Origin: DUPQ01 sp964563155
GTDB taxonomy: Bacteria; Bacillota; Clostridia; DUPQ01
NCBI GenBank assembly: GCA_964563155.1
Contig: CAZLVL010000027.1
Location: forward strand, 1-16,486
Length of the DNA: 16,486 bases
Reading direction: 5' to 3'
The notes under the pieces were generated by a model, which did no database searches, had not been told where the DNA came from, and was given only the letters and a program-made list of their open reading frames with translations. The stretch's first letter is position 1. Each line of letters begins with the position of its first letter. Shown here piece after piece: positions 1-7,239 of this stretch. The position numbers and the translations under genes were made by a program.

Positions 1-57
1 ATTATTTTCTGGTTTAGGATAAGAACTATTTTCTTGTTTAATGTAAGAATTATTTTC
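1..57 (-). repeat. 24-bp in-frame tandem repeat in the manA-like gene
   Basis: Two adjacent 24-nt units (10-33 and 34-57) match at 19 of 24 positions, and a third unit begins at 1-9 and is cut by the window edge. In the minus-strand reading frame they encode ENNSYIKQ, ENSSYPKP and ENN. The period is a multiple of three, so copy-number change would not shift the frame. The total copy number is unknown because the array runs off the window. Confidence 0.75.
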
Positions 58-960
58 TAATCTTACTTTATTAATTGAAAAGCAAGGTGTCCTTTTTTTG
101 TCTATTAAGGAAATTACTTCTTGGCCATCTTGGGTAGATATATCAAGTCCTTCAACTTTCGCACTTTTAATAGCCTCTTTACCTTTATATGAAAAATCAA
201 AACAAGATAAAGCTGTTTTTTTATCCAAGCCTAAATACATTTCATACTCACTCAACCTATAGTCACCACACCAGGCCTCTGGCTGTATGGTAAAGTCTGT
301 AGGCTCTTGCACTTCAAGTATCAAGCAACCATAACCTATGGCATGGACAGCTCTTGGGGGAATAAAATATACATCTCCTTTTTCTACTGGATGCTTTATT
401 AATAATTCTTCTAGAGCATTTTTATCTTCTATACTTTTATCAACAGCCTTTTCTAGCATTTCCATGGTCACATGCTCTTTAAAACCAAAATAGATGGCAG
501 CATCTGGTCTTGTTTCTAAGACAATCCAAGTTTCAGTTTTACCATAGTCGCTCTTAAAATGCTTTCTTGAAAAGGCTTTATCTGGGTGAACTTGAACAGG
601 AAGACGGATTGCACTGTCTAGGATCTTTACTAGAATACCTAAATCTTTTTCTTCTCCTAAATTTTCTTTAGGGTAGGCTTTTAGAAAATCATCAAAATAT
701 ATGTTTGATGAAAGAATTTTTGAGACACCTTCTTTAGGGTCTTTACTATCTTTGTTTAAAGCCTTTACATATGATGCTATCCATTCTTCTGGATAGAAAT
801 CATCTAAAGGAGCATCTTTAAAAAACTTAGAAAAAAGTTTTCCCCCCTTGTATACTCTAAAAACCCTATTTCTCTCAAAAAAAATAGGTTTGTTTAGAAG
901 GTCTTTATATGAGTTTTTGTTATTACTATTATTAATATTATTACTATTTTTAACTTTCAA
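1..960 (-). CDS. manA: Class I mannose-6-phosphate isomerase-like protein (ManA-like), 3' end outside window
   Basis: The first 320 codons are present with no stop before the window edge. A TTG start at 960 is chosen because GGAG lies 7 nt upstream and no in-frame ATG precedes the conserved core. The fold is a zinc-dependent cupin. The metal site is visible as QVHPDK (Q123, H125), KTETW (E143) and a conserved histidine in PPRAVHAIG (H206). The known family reaction interconverts mannose-6-phosphate and fructose-6-phosphate in the cytoplasm. The first 17 residues are an Asn-rich low-complexity tail from an ATT-type microsatellite (about 920-950). The far end carries an 8-residue repeat (ENNSYIKQ/ENSSYPKP). 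The gene lies 17 nt behind the FGGY kinase and ends the visible GRE operon. In this context it could act on another sugar phosphate; the exact substrate is inferred. Confidence 0.85.
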   Translation of the reverse strand, partial: MKVKNSNNINNSNNKNSYKDLLNKPIFFERNRVFRVYKGGKLFSKFFKDAPLDDFYPEEWIASYVKALNKDSKDPKEGVSKILSSNIYFDDFLKAYPKENLGEEKDLGILVKILDSAIRLPVQVHPDKAFSRKHFKSDYGKTETWIVLETRPDAAIYFGFKEHVTMEMLEKAVDKSIEDKNALEELLIKHPVEKGDVYFIPPRAVHAIGYGCLILEVQEPTDFTIQPEAWCGDYRLSEYEMYLGLDKKTALSCFDFSYKGKEAIKSAKVEGLDISTQDGQEVISLIDKKRTPCFSINKVRLENNSYIKQENSSYPKPENN

Positions 961-977
961 TAAATATCTCCATATCC

Positions 978-2339
978 TTAAATATTTTGAAACTTTATAA
1001 TTCTCTGGGCTTCTTCTAAATTGCTAAAGTAGCCTGAGGCTAAACCAGCAGCCAAGCTTGCTCCAAAAGCTGCTTCTTCTTGGTTAATGGGCATAACAAG
1101 GGGTAAATCAAAAATCTTTTTAATGTGCTTTACTAATAAGATGTTTTTTCTAATTCCATTACCACAACCAATGATTCTTTTTGGAGTAAAGTCCTTTTTG
1201 TCCATAGCTTGGTACATCATATATAGCTCATTTATAATACCAGCTGCTGTAGCATCAATTAAATGGGCAGGGTTGAAGTTTTTTTCTTCAATATTTTCTA
1301 TTGAAGCTCTTTTTCTTGGATTATCTCTACTACCATTAAAAAGAGTATTAAATTCTAAGGGATTTTTTATATCTTTGCTTAGAACTTCTTCAATCATTAT
1401 TTGATAGAGATTGTCTGGAGCTTGTAAGTTTGCCATGGAAAAAGCTTGCTCAAAAAATCTTTTTAAAAGATAGAAACTATGACCACCACTTAAGGCAGCT
1501 CCAACAAATATGTTGTCATTATATGCTAAAGGCCTAATTTCTATATTATCTTCCTTATTCTTACTTTTATTTGTAATAATACTTACTTGACTACCTGTTC
1601 CAATATTTAAAAGGATATCTTGCTTGTTGGTACCCGACCCTATAACACTGGCTTGATTATCTCCAAGGGCCAGAGCTACCAGTATTTTATCCTTGTAATA
1701 GCCAAGAGGTAGAAAGGCTGAACTAGTTTTAGGCATTATGCTAAAATCTAAACTAGCATTTTTAAAGGCTTCTTTATCAAAGGATTTCTTTTTCAAATCA
1801 AAAAGGCCTAAAGAGTGGGCATCTGAGTTGTGAAGTAGTAGTTCAGTATTATTAGCTAAATATGAGCCAATATGGCTGTGAATTGTTGTTATATATGAAG
1901 CGCTGCCATAATGAATATGGTTTTTCTGGTGATAATAGTAGGTGGTAAGACCATAACCTGAAGCCATCTTGTATTTAGTCAAAAGAGATAACCTTTCAGC
2001 ATAGCTTGTAGATTCATCTATTAAAAGGTTTCCACTTTGGTCTTGCCAGGTAAAAAGAGGACTTTTAATCTCATTGAATTTATCTACATACAAAATGCCA
2101 TGCATTTGTCCAGTTATACCAATACTCTTAATATCAGGGTAGTCATTTAGGGCTTTTTCTAAAAGGTCTAGGGTAATATTTCTTATCTTTAAAGGATCTT
2201 GACACCTAAAGGCCTCATTATCTGTGGGAATATTGGAATTATTGGCTAAATTGTAGTTAGCAAGACTTAGACCTGTAGAAAGGTCAATTACATTTAAAGA
2301 TATTTTACTTGTACCAATATCTATTCCTAAACTTAACAT
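978..2339 (-). CDS. FGGY-family carbohydrate kinase, sedoheptulokinase-like
   Basis: This 453-residue protein has the usual FGGY length and layout. Residues 5-11 (GIDIGTS) form the N-terminal phosphate motif. SIGITGQMHG (72-81) and FTWQDQ (96-101) resemble sedoheptulokinases. ALGDNQASV (224-232) contains the likely catalytic base D227. LNIGTGS (244-250) and GCGNG (391-395) match the ATP-binding half, and EEAAFGASLAAGLASG (421-436) is the C-terminal signature. The family phosphorylates the terminal hydroxyl of ketoses or polyols with ATP in the cytoplasm. The gene starts 6 nt after the GRE stop with only a weak Shine-Dalgarno (AAAAGA), so translational coupling is likely. It lies between the GRE and a ManA-like isomerase, so it probably phosphorylates the radical enzyme's product or a related sugar. 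Xylulokinase or ribulokinase activity cannot be excluded. Confidence 0.85.
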   Translation of the reverse strand: MLSLGIDIGTSKISLNVIDLSTGLSLANYNLANNSNIPTDNEAFRCQDPLKIRNITLDLLEKALNDYPDIKSIGITGQMHGILYVDKFNEIKSPLFTWQDQSGNLLIDESTSYAERLSLLTKYKMASGYGLTTYYYHQKNHIHYGSASYITTIHSHIGSYLANNTELLLHNSDAHSLGLFDLKKKSFDKEAFKNASLDFSIMPKTSSAFLPLGYYKDKILVALALGDNQASVIGSGTNKQDILLNIGTGSQVSIITNKSKNKEDNIEIRPLAYNDNIFVGAALSGGHSFYLLKRFFEQAFSMANLQAPDNLYQIMIEEVLSKDIKNPLEFNTLFNGSRDNPRKRASIENIEEKNFNPAHLIDATAAGIINELYMMYQAMDKKDFTPKRIIGCGNGIRKNILLVKHIKKIFDLPLVMPINQEEAAFGASLAAGLASGYFSNLEEAQRIIKFQNI

Positions 2340-2345
2340 AATCTT

Positions 2346-4709
2346 TTACAAGGCAGTGGATGCCGGGTCTAATCTTTTAATAATATCTTCTTGTATAGCA
2401 GGAGAAAGGTCCAAGAAGTTAACAAAGGTACCATGAATTCTCATTATATATACTCCTGAAGGGGCATATTCTTTAGGATTTGCCAGAACCTGTCTTAAGG
2501 TCTCAGCTGTTGTTACATTTACATAGAGGTAATAGGGGCAAAGACCTTTTTGTTCTTGGTTAAAAAAGAGTGGGGCAATAACCCTTTCTTTGAATTGAAG
2601 GCCCTTTTCTTCCATGCTTTTTCCATCAAAGTATTTTGGGTCTATTCCAAAGTGTGAAGCATAGCCTCCGTCCATTTGGCAAAAGTCTAAATTCATACAA
2701 GATAAAATCCTAAAGCCAAGTCCCTGTGTTGCTTCACCATAAAGGGGATCTATTCCATAACCCAGCATCTCTCTTGCCATTCTTCCATCAGCACTAGCTC
2801 CTACCCAATAGCCATAAAGTAAGTGGGTTGAAGGGGTAGACCAGTCAGCCCTAAAGGAATTACCTAAATAGTTCTTTTGCTCTTTAACCATTTGAGAAAT
2901 TTTGTTTACAATATCATTTGCATAAGAGTCAACCTTAGCAATATTGTTACCATACTTTGGAGCTTTTTTTAAGAAACGGTGCAAGTCCTCATATCCTTCA
3001 AAGTTTCTATCTAAAGCACTGATTAAATCCTTGGCCTTTTTAGGATGTTTTATTGTGTATTCTTTAATTGCTGAAAATGAATCTGCTACTACAGAAAGGC
3101 CATGTATCAGACAACCACTAGCATTATATTTACTACCTTGGTTTTTAGTGTCTCTAACATCATAGCCACTTTCTAAGCCTCCCATAAAAGAACTTAAAAA
3201 GGGTAAGGGTAATTCAGAAAGGGCAATAGAAGCCTTATTTGCTGCATCTGCCATCTTTTCTATGTAGTATCGAGCATCTTCATAAAAATATTTCTCAATA
3301 TTTTCTAATAAATCATTTTGGTCTCTAAAAGAGCTTCTTCCAATTTTTTCCTTTGTTACAAAGGAGCGACCATTATTCAGGGTCATTTCTAATATTTTAG
3401 CTAAGTTTAACCAAGAATTAGTGGTATTACCATTATCTTTACCCATAATTAGGGGCTCTTGGCAACCTGCAACAGAGTAGTCTTGTAAATCTTCTTTATC
3501 AATACCAGCCTTTAGAAGGATAGGAAAGACTGAGTCATCATTGAAAAAAGAAGGGGTGAGAGTGCCTGGAGTAAATAGGAATCTTCCCAACTCTTCATAT
3601 AATTCATAAGGGGTATCCTTATGAAGTTTTACAGAAAGGATAGGTTGGGGAAAGTTCATGGCATAATAGGCATCTAAAAGGGCATAGGTAGCTAAACTTG
3701 TTAGGTCCTCACCATCATTGGATTTGCCTCCCACTAATATATTTTGTGAAATAGCCCAAGACCTGTCTCCTACATTGAAAAAGACTAGAAAGTGTCTAAA
3801 AAGAGCATCTGCCTCTTGTCTAGACATATTTTTTAAGTAGGGCTGAAAAATTCTATCTGCATTACCTACAGAAAAGGCAAAAGGATTAGGAGCCTGTTCT
3901 AAACACATTACCTGCCATAAGAGAATAAAAGCCTGGATTGCTTGATAGAGATCTTTTGCAGGCTTTGCAGGAATCTGATTTAAGGTATTAGCCATGTGCT
4001 TTAGCTCTTTAGCTCTTTGGGGGCTTGCTTTTTCAGCCTCTAAAAGAGCTAAGTCGGTATATCTTTTAGCAAGAATTGAAACACAATTTAGGCCAATCTT
4101 CATTGCCTTTAGGTTTTCCACCTTATCTGTATTACTTTCTTTTTCTATTTTTTCATCAATCTCTTTTTTTATAGCATCAATGCCTTTAGCTAAGACCAAC
4201 CTAAAATCAGGTATAACATGACCTGTAACTTGTTCTATAAAAAAGATTACTTCTCCTGTAAAGTCTTCATACTCTTCATAAACTTTTGTAAGCTTTTTTA
4301 CATATTCAGTGGATCTGGTAAAGTCTTTTACCTTAGCAATTCTTTCTTTGGTAAATTCTTCATTGGCCTCAATGTCATCATATATAGCTGTAGGGTCACA
4401 GTAGCCGCTAAAAGATTCTACCTGAAAAGCGGGATTTATTAAAGCATAAGACCTGGCAAAGGCATCTTCTTGTGTTCCCACAAAAACATGATAAGGACTA
4501 ATTGATAAGGGTAGATTTTTTACAATCTCTTCTAGTTCATAAGCAGCCCTAGTTATTTTCGAAAAAGACTTTAGTTTGTCTTGGGAGTTCATAACAATTT
4601 CTCTAGCCAAAAACCAGCCGTCAAGTCTCTTTTTTTTCCGTTCTAAATTAAAAAGTTGAATAGCTTTTTCATTTATATCATTTCTTGAATAAGTATCGTA
4701 GACTCCCAT
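2346..4709 (-). CDS. Glycyl radical enzyme (PFL/diol-dehydratase superfamily), substrate unknown
   Basis: The 787-residue length fits dehydratase-type glycyl radical enzymes. Members use a glycyl radical to form a thiyl radical on an active-site Cys, which abstracts hydrogen from the substrate. Here C416 and E418 sit in AGCQEPLIMGK, where glycerol and propanediol dehydratases and choline lyase have GCVEP. NLAKILEMTLNNG (435-447) is the typical following helix. The C-terminal radical loop is MRIHGTFVNFLDL with G760; most relatives have RVxGY, so the Tyr after Gly is Thr and the preceding small residue is His. DGRMAREMLGYGIDP (641-655) is another family landmark. The ATG at 4709 follows GAGGAAC. 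The activase gene lies upstream across a 102-nt gap with its own -10-like box. Pyruvate formate-lyase is excluded because the Cys-Cys pair is absent. The kinase and isomerase neighbours suggest a carbohydrate substrate. Confidence 0.9.
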   Translation of the reverse strand: MGVYDTYSRNDINEKAIQLFNLERKKKRLDGWFLAREIVMNSQDKLKSFSKITRAAYELEEIVKNLPLSISPYHVFVGTQEDAFARSYALINPAFQVESFSGYCDPTAIYDDIEANEEFTKERIAKVKDFTRSTEYVKKLTKVYEEYEDFTGEVIFFIEQVTGHVIPDFRLVLAKGIDAIKKEIDEKIEKESNTDKVENLKAMKIGLNCVSILAKRYTDLALLEAEKASPQRAKELKHMANTLNQIPAKPAKDLYQAIQAFILLWQVMCLEQAPNPFAFSVGNADRIFQPYLKNMSRQEADALFRHFLVFFNVGDRSWAISQNILVGGKSNDGEDLTSLATYALLDAYYAMNFPQPILSVKLHKDTPYELYEELGRFLFTPGTLTPSFFNDDSVFPILLKAGIDKEDLQDYSVAGCQEPLIMGKDNGNTTNSWLNLAKILEMTLNNGRSFVTKEKIGRSSFRDQNDLLENIEKYFYEDARYYIEKMADAANKASIALSELPLPFLSSFMGGLESGYDVRDTKNQGSKYNASGCLIHGLSVVADSFSAIKEYTIKHPKKAKDLISALDRNFEGYEDLHRFLKKAPKYGNNIAKVDSYANDIVNKISQMVKEQKNYLGNSFRADWSTPSTHLLYGYWVGASADGRMAREMLGYGIDPLYGEATQGLGFRILSCMNLDFCQMDGGYASHFGIDPKYFDGKSMEEKGLQFKERVIAPLFFNQEQKGLCPYYLYVNVTTAETLRQVLANPKEYAPSGVYIMRIHGTFVNFLDLSPAIQEDIIKRLDPASTAL

Positions 4710-4740
4710 TTTTGTTCCTCTTTTTGAATAGTATCAAATG

Positions 4741-4776
4741 TATCTTAATTATATCTTAAAATATTCATATTAAAAG
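4741..4776 (-). promoter_or_regulatory. Possible internal promoter/operator ahead of the GRE gene
   Basis: On the minus strand a perfect TATAAT occupies 4753-4748, 38 nt before the GRE start codon. No good -35 is seen (CTTTTA at 17-nt spacing). The box is overlapped by two copies of TATCTTAA on the plus strand (4741-4748 and 4752-4759), 11 bp apart or about one helical turn. A near copy (TATCTTTA) sits at 4793-4800. Repeats phased this way around a -10 could bind a regulator, letting the GRE be induced separately from cysS and the activase. Confidence 0.4.
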
Positions 4777-4811
4777 GATTTCATGATTTTCATATCTTTA
4801 GACCAAATATT

Positions 4812-5672
4812 TTAAGTATTTACCACCTTAAAGCCTGCATTTTCGAAAGCTTGTCTAAATTCTTTTACTCTTTCATTGGATACATACTCATTTCCAGTCA
4901 TAGCATAGGTTAGACCACACTGAGCCCATTTGTGTTTTCCATATTCGTGAAATTGTAAAAACTCAACCTTGATGTTTTCTTTGTTAACATTTTCTAGATG
5001 GTCTATGAAGCCTTGGGCATCTGTTAGGTCATCATTGAATCCACCTATTAGGGGAATTCGTAAAAGAAAAGGTTTTATTTGAGAAATTTGTTCAATATTT
5101 CTTTTTATTAAAGCTGAAGATACCTTTGTTGCATTTCTGTGTTTTTCCTTGTTATAGTGTTTTAGGTCCATTATGAGGTAATCCACATAATCAATAATGG
5201 ACATAAGGTCTGGATGGGTAGCATTTGTCTCAATAGCTGTATTTATATCTTGGGCCTTTAGTTCTTTTAAAAGCCTAGTTAGTAGGGGAAGGTTTAAAGT
5301 AGGTTCTCCTCCTGTAAAAGTTACACCACCTGATGAAAAAAACATGGGCTTACAGCTTATGGTCTCATCAATTAAGTCATCAAATTCATATTCTTGATAG
5401 GATAAAGATAAACTTGTATCTTTGTTTTCTAAGCAAGGTCTATCACAACCTTTGCAAAGTTTAGCATCAAAGACACCATCTATTATGGCCCCTTTTAGAC
5501 AAGCCTCATCAATTGTATCTAAGCTCATCATAATACTGCCTTTTTCATTTATACCTTCAGGATTGGAACACCACATACAAGCCATATTACAGCCTTGTAG
5601 ATGATAAACTAATCTGTTTCCTGGTCCATCTTGTGAAAAGTTAAAACCCTTTTGAAATACCTTTATCTTCAT
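4812..5672 (-). CDS. Glycyl radical enzyme activating enzyme (radical SAM)
   Basis: The 286-residue protein should install the glycyl radical on the adjacent GRE. It shows the radical-SAM motif CNMACMWC (C28, C32, C35), which binds the 4Fe-4S cluster that cleaves S-adenosylmethionine. It also has GGVTFTGGEP (115-124), the activase SAM-contact motif, and IMDLKHY (167-173). Between the two motifs is a short insert with C58, C73, C76 and C80, enough for one auxiliary Fe-S cluster; many dehydratase activases carry two. The gene begins 1 nt after the cysS stop (TAATATG) with only a poor Shine-Dalgarno (AAAAAAGAT), so it is probably translated by reinitiation after cysS. Its position next to the GRE and the family match make the partner assignment strong. 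Confidence 0.93.
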   Translation of the reverse strand: MKIKVFQKGFNFSQDGPGNRLVYHLQGCNMACMWCSNPEGINEKGSIMMSLDTIDEACLKGAIIDGVFDAKLCKGCDRPCLENKDTSLSLSYQEYEFDDLIDETISCKPMFFSSGGVTFTGGEPTLNLPLLTRLLKELKAQDINTAIETNATHPDLMSIIDYVDYLIMDLKHYNKEKHRNATKVSSALIKRNIEQISQIKPFLLRIPLIGGFNDDLTDAQGFIDHLENVNKENIKVEFLQFHEYGKHKWAQCGLTYAMTGNEYVSNERVKEFRQAFENAGFKVVNT

Positions 5673-5673
5673 A

Positions 5674-7056
5674 TTATATCTTTTTTATAGTTTGCCCTTC
5701 TTTAGTATCCATTATTTGATAACCTAACTTAGTAATTTCATCTCTTAAGCTATCAGATAAGGCCCAATTTTTTTCTTGTCTTGCTAACTCTCTTTCTTTT
5801 ACTAACTCTAGGACTTCATTAGGAAGATCCTCTTTTTCATCTTCTCTTTTTACATCTAAATTAAGAGCAAGAACCCTATCAAAGTCCATTAAAAGATTAT
5901 ATAGGTCTTTTGATTTTTCCCCATATCTTGCTACCTTCCATACTGTAGCCATGGCCAAGGGAAGATTTAAGTCATCAGATAAGGCTTGTGAAAAGTCATT
6001 TTTCAGGTCATCTAAGATTTGTTTATCTATTTTTTCTTTTCCATCCATGTGAGAAATAGTCAAATCACTTAATCTTCTAAGGCTAATCTGGGCAGATTCA
6101 ATGGAGTCCCAGGTAAAGTTTAGTTTTGTACTGTAGTGGGCATTTAAGCACATGTAACGATAGGCTAAGGGCTCAAAACCTTTTTCTTCTAAGTCTGATA
6201 CTAAATAGGCTGTACCAATGCTTTTGGACATTTTGCCACCATCTACCTGTAAAAATTCATTGTGCATCCAATAGCGAACAGCTTGTTTGCCAATATAGCA
6301 GTTGGATTGGGCTATTTCATTTTCATGGTGAATGGGAATGTGATCTATCCCACCAGTATGTAAATCAAATTGTTCTCCTAGATATTTTTTAGACATGGCA
6401 GAGCACTCAATATGCCAGCCAGGATATCCCATACCCCAGGGACTTTCCCATTGCATAATATGATTTTTAGGGGCCTTTTTCCAAAGGGCAAAGTCAGCTG
6501 GGTGTCTTTTTTCATCATTTACTTCAACTCTAGCACCAGCCATTTGCTTTTCTAAATCAATTCTTGAAAGTTGTCCATACTCAGGATATTTTTCAATATC
6601 AAAATATATGCCATCTGATGTTTCATAGGCATACTCATCAGCAAATAGTTTATTTACCATATCCAGCATTTCTTTTATATGATCTGTAGCCTTGGGAGTT
6701 ACATCAGGCTTTAAAATATTTAATTTTTCCATATCCTTAAAGAAGAAGTCTGTATAATATTGAGCTATTTCCCAAGGAGTCTTGTTGGTGTCTTTTGCAG
6801 TTTTCACCAGTTTATCTTCACCATCATCAGCATCAGATACTAGATGGCCAACATCTGTAATATTCATTACATTCTTAACCTTGTAACCTAAATAGATTAA
6901 GGAACGTTTTATAAAGTCCATAAAGAGATATGCTCTCATATTACCTATATGGGCATAGTCATAAACAGTAGGTCCACAAGAGTACATCCTTATAGTTTTT
7001 CCATCTAAGGGTATTAGTTCTTCTTTTTTTCTAGTAAGAGTATTATATATTTTCAT
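5674..7056 (-). CDS. cysS: Cysteinyl-tRNA synthetase
   Basis: This is a 460-residue class I aminoacyl-tRNA synthetase that attaches cysteine to tRNA-Cys in the cytoplasm; the length is normal. The signature YDYAHIGNMRAY contains HIGN (36-39). KMSKS lies at 275-279 in GGKMSKSIGT. The zinc ligands that select cysteine are visible as C27 (YSCGPTVYD), C218 (GWHIECSAMS), and H243 and E247 (HHENE). The C-terminal anticodon-binding helices end in DTKEGQTIKKI. The ATG at 7056 has AAGGA 6 nt upstream. It is the first gene of its transcription unit, lying just past a terminator for the M20 operon. It is followed after 1 nt by the GRE activase gene, an unusual partner for a housekeeping synthetase. I see no missing catalytic residue. 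Confidence 0.98.
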   Translation of the reverse strand: MKIYNTLTRKKEELIPLDGKTIRMYSCGPTVYDYAHIGNMRAYLFMDFIKRSLIYLGYKVKNVMNITDVGHLVSDADDGEDKLVKTAKDTNKTPWEIAQYYTDFFFKDMEKLNILKPDVTPKATDHIKEMLDMVNKLFADEYAYETSDGIYFDIEKYPEYGQLSRIDLEKQMAGARVEVNDEKRHPADFALWKKAPKNHIMQWESPWGMGYPGWHIECSAMSKKYLGEQFDLHTGGIDHIPIHHENEIAQSNCYIGKQAVRYWMHNEFLQVDGGKMSKSIGTAYLVSDLEEKGFEPLAYRYMCLNAHYSTKLNFTWDSIESAQISLRRLSDLTISHMDGKEKIDKQILDDLKNDFSQALSDDLNLPLAMATVWKVARYGEKSKDLYNLLMDFDRVLALNLDVKREDEKEDLPNEVLELVKERELARQEKNWALSDSLRDEITKLGYQIMDTKEGQTIKKI

Positions 7057-7089
7057 ACTTATTCCTTAAATAATTAAAATTCATAGATA

Positions 7090-7118
7090 ATTATATAATA
7101 TTGGGAAAAAAGAATCCA
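7090..7118 (-). promoter_or_regulatory. Candidate cysS operon promoter
   Basis: A perfect minus-strand TATAAT occupies 7095-7090, 33 nt before the cysS ATG. The hexamer 17 nt upstream is TGGATT, a poor -35 that lies inside the terminator hairpin of the upstream operon. If both are used, the DNA of the terminator stem doubles as the -35 region. Support rests mostly on the -10 box and the need for a promoter here. Confidence 0.4.
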
Positions 7119-7142
7119 TCATTACTATACTTAGATGGATTC
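7104..7142 (-). terminator. Rho-independent terminator after the M20 hydrolase operon
   Basis: On the minus strand, GAATCCATC (7142-7134) pairs perfectly with GATGGATTC (7120-7112) across a 13-nt loop. It is followed immediately by six T residues (7111-7106). The 9-bp stem has moderate GC. It lies about 100 nt past the stop codon of the M20 gene and ahead of cysS, so it should separate the two units. Confidence 0.85.
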
Positions 7143-7232
7143 CTTCGTTTGTCTTTGTTTTTTCTTTTTTATTTAGTTTATTTTTCTTTTTGTTTTTTTC
7201 TTTTCTCTTTTTTCTTTTTTCTCTTCTTTTCT
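7143..7232. repeat. Polypyrimidine (plus) / polypurine (minus) low-complexity tract
   Basis: The stretch between the M20 stop codon and its terminator is almost pure C/T on the plus strand, with an uninterrupted 40-nt pyrimidine run at 7193-7232. As transcribed it is an A/G-rich 3' untranslated region. No gene or clear hairpin is seen in it. Confidence 0.8.
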
Positions 7233-7239
7233 ACTACTA

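Noticed and set aside
2346..4709. Annotation as pyruvate formate-lyase (pflB)
   Set aside because: The adjacent Cys-Cys pair of PFL is missing; a single Cys in GCQEP and overall length match dehydratase-type GREs.
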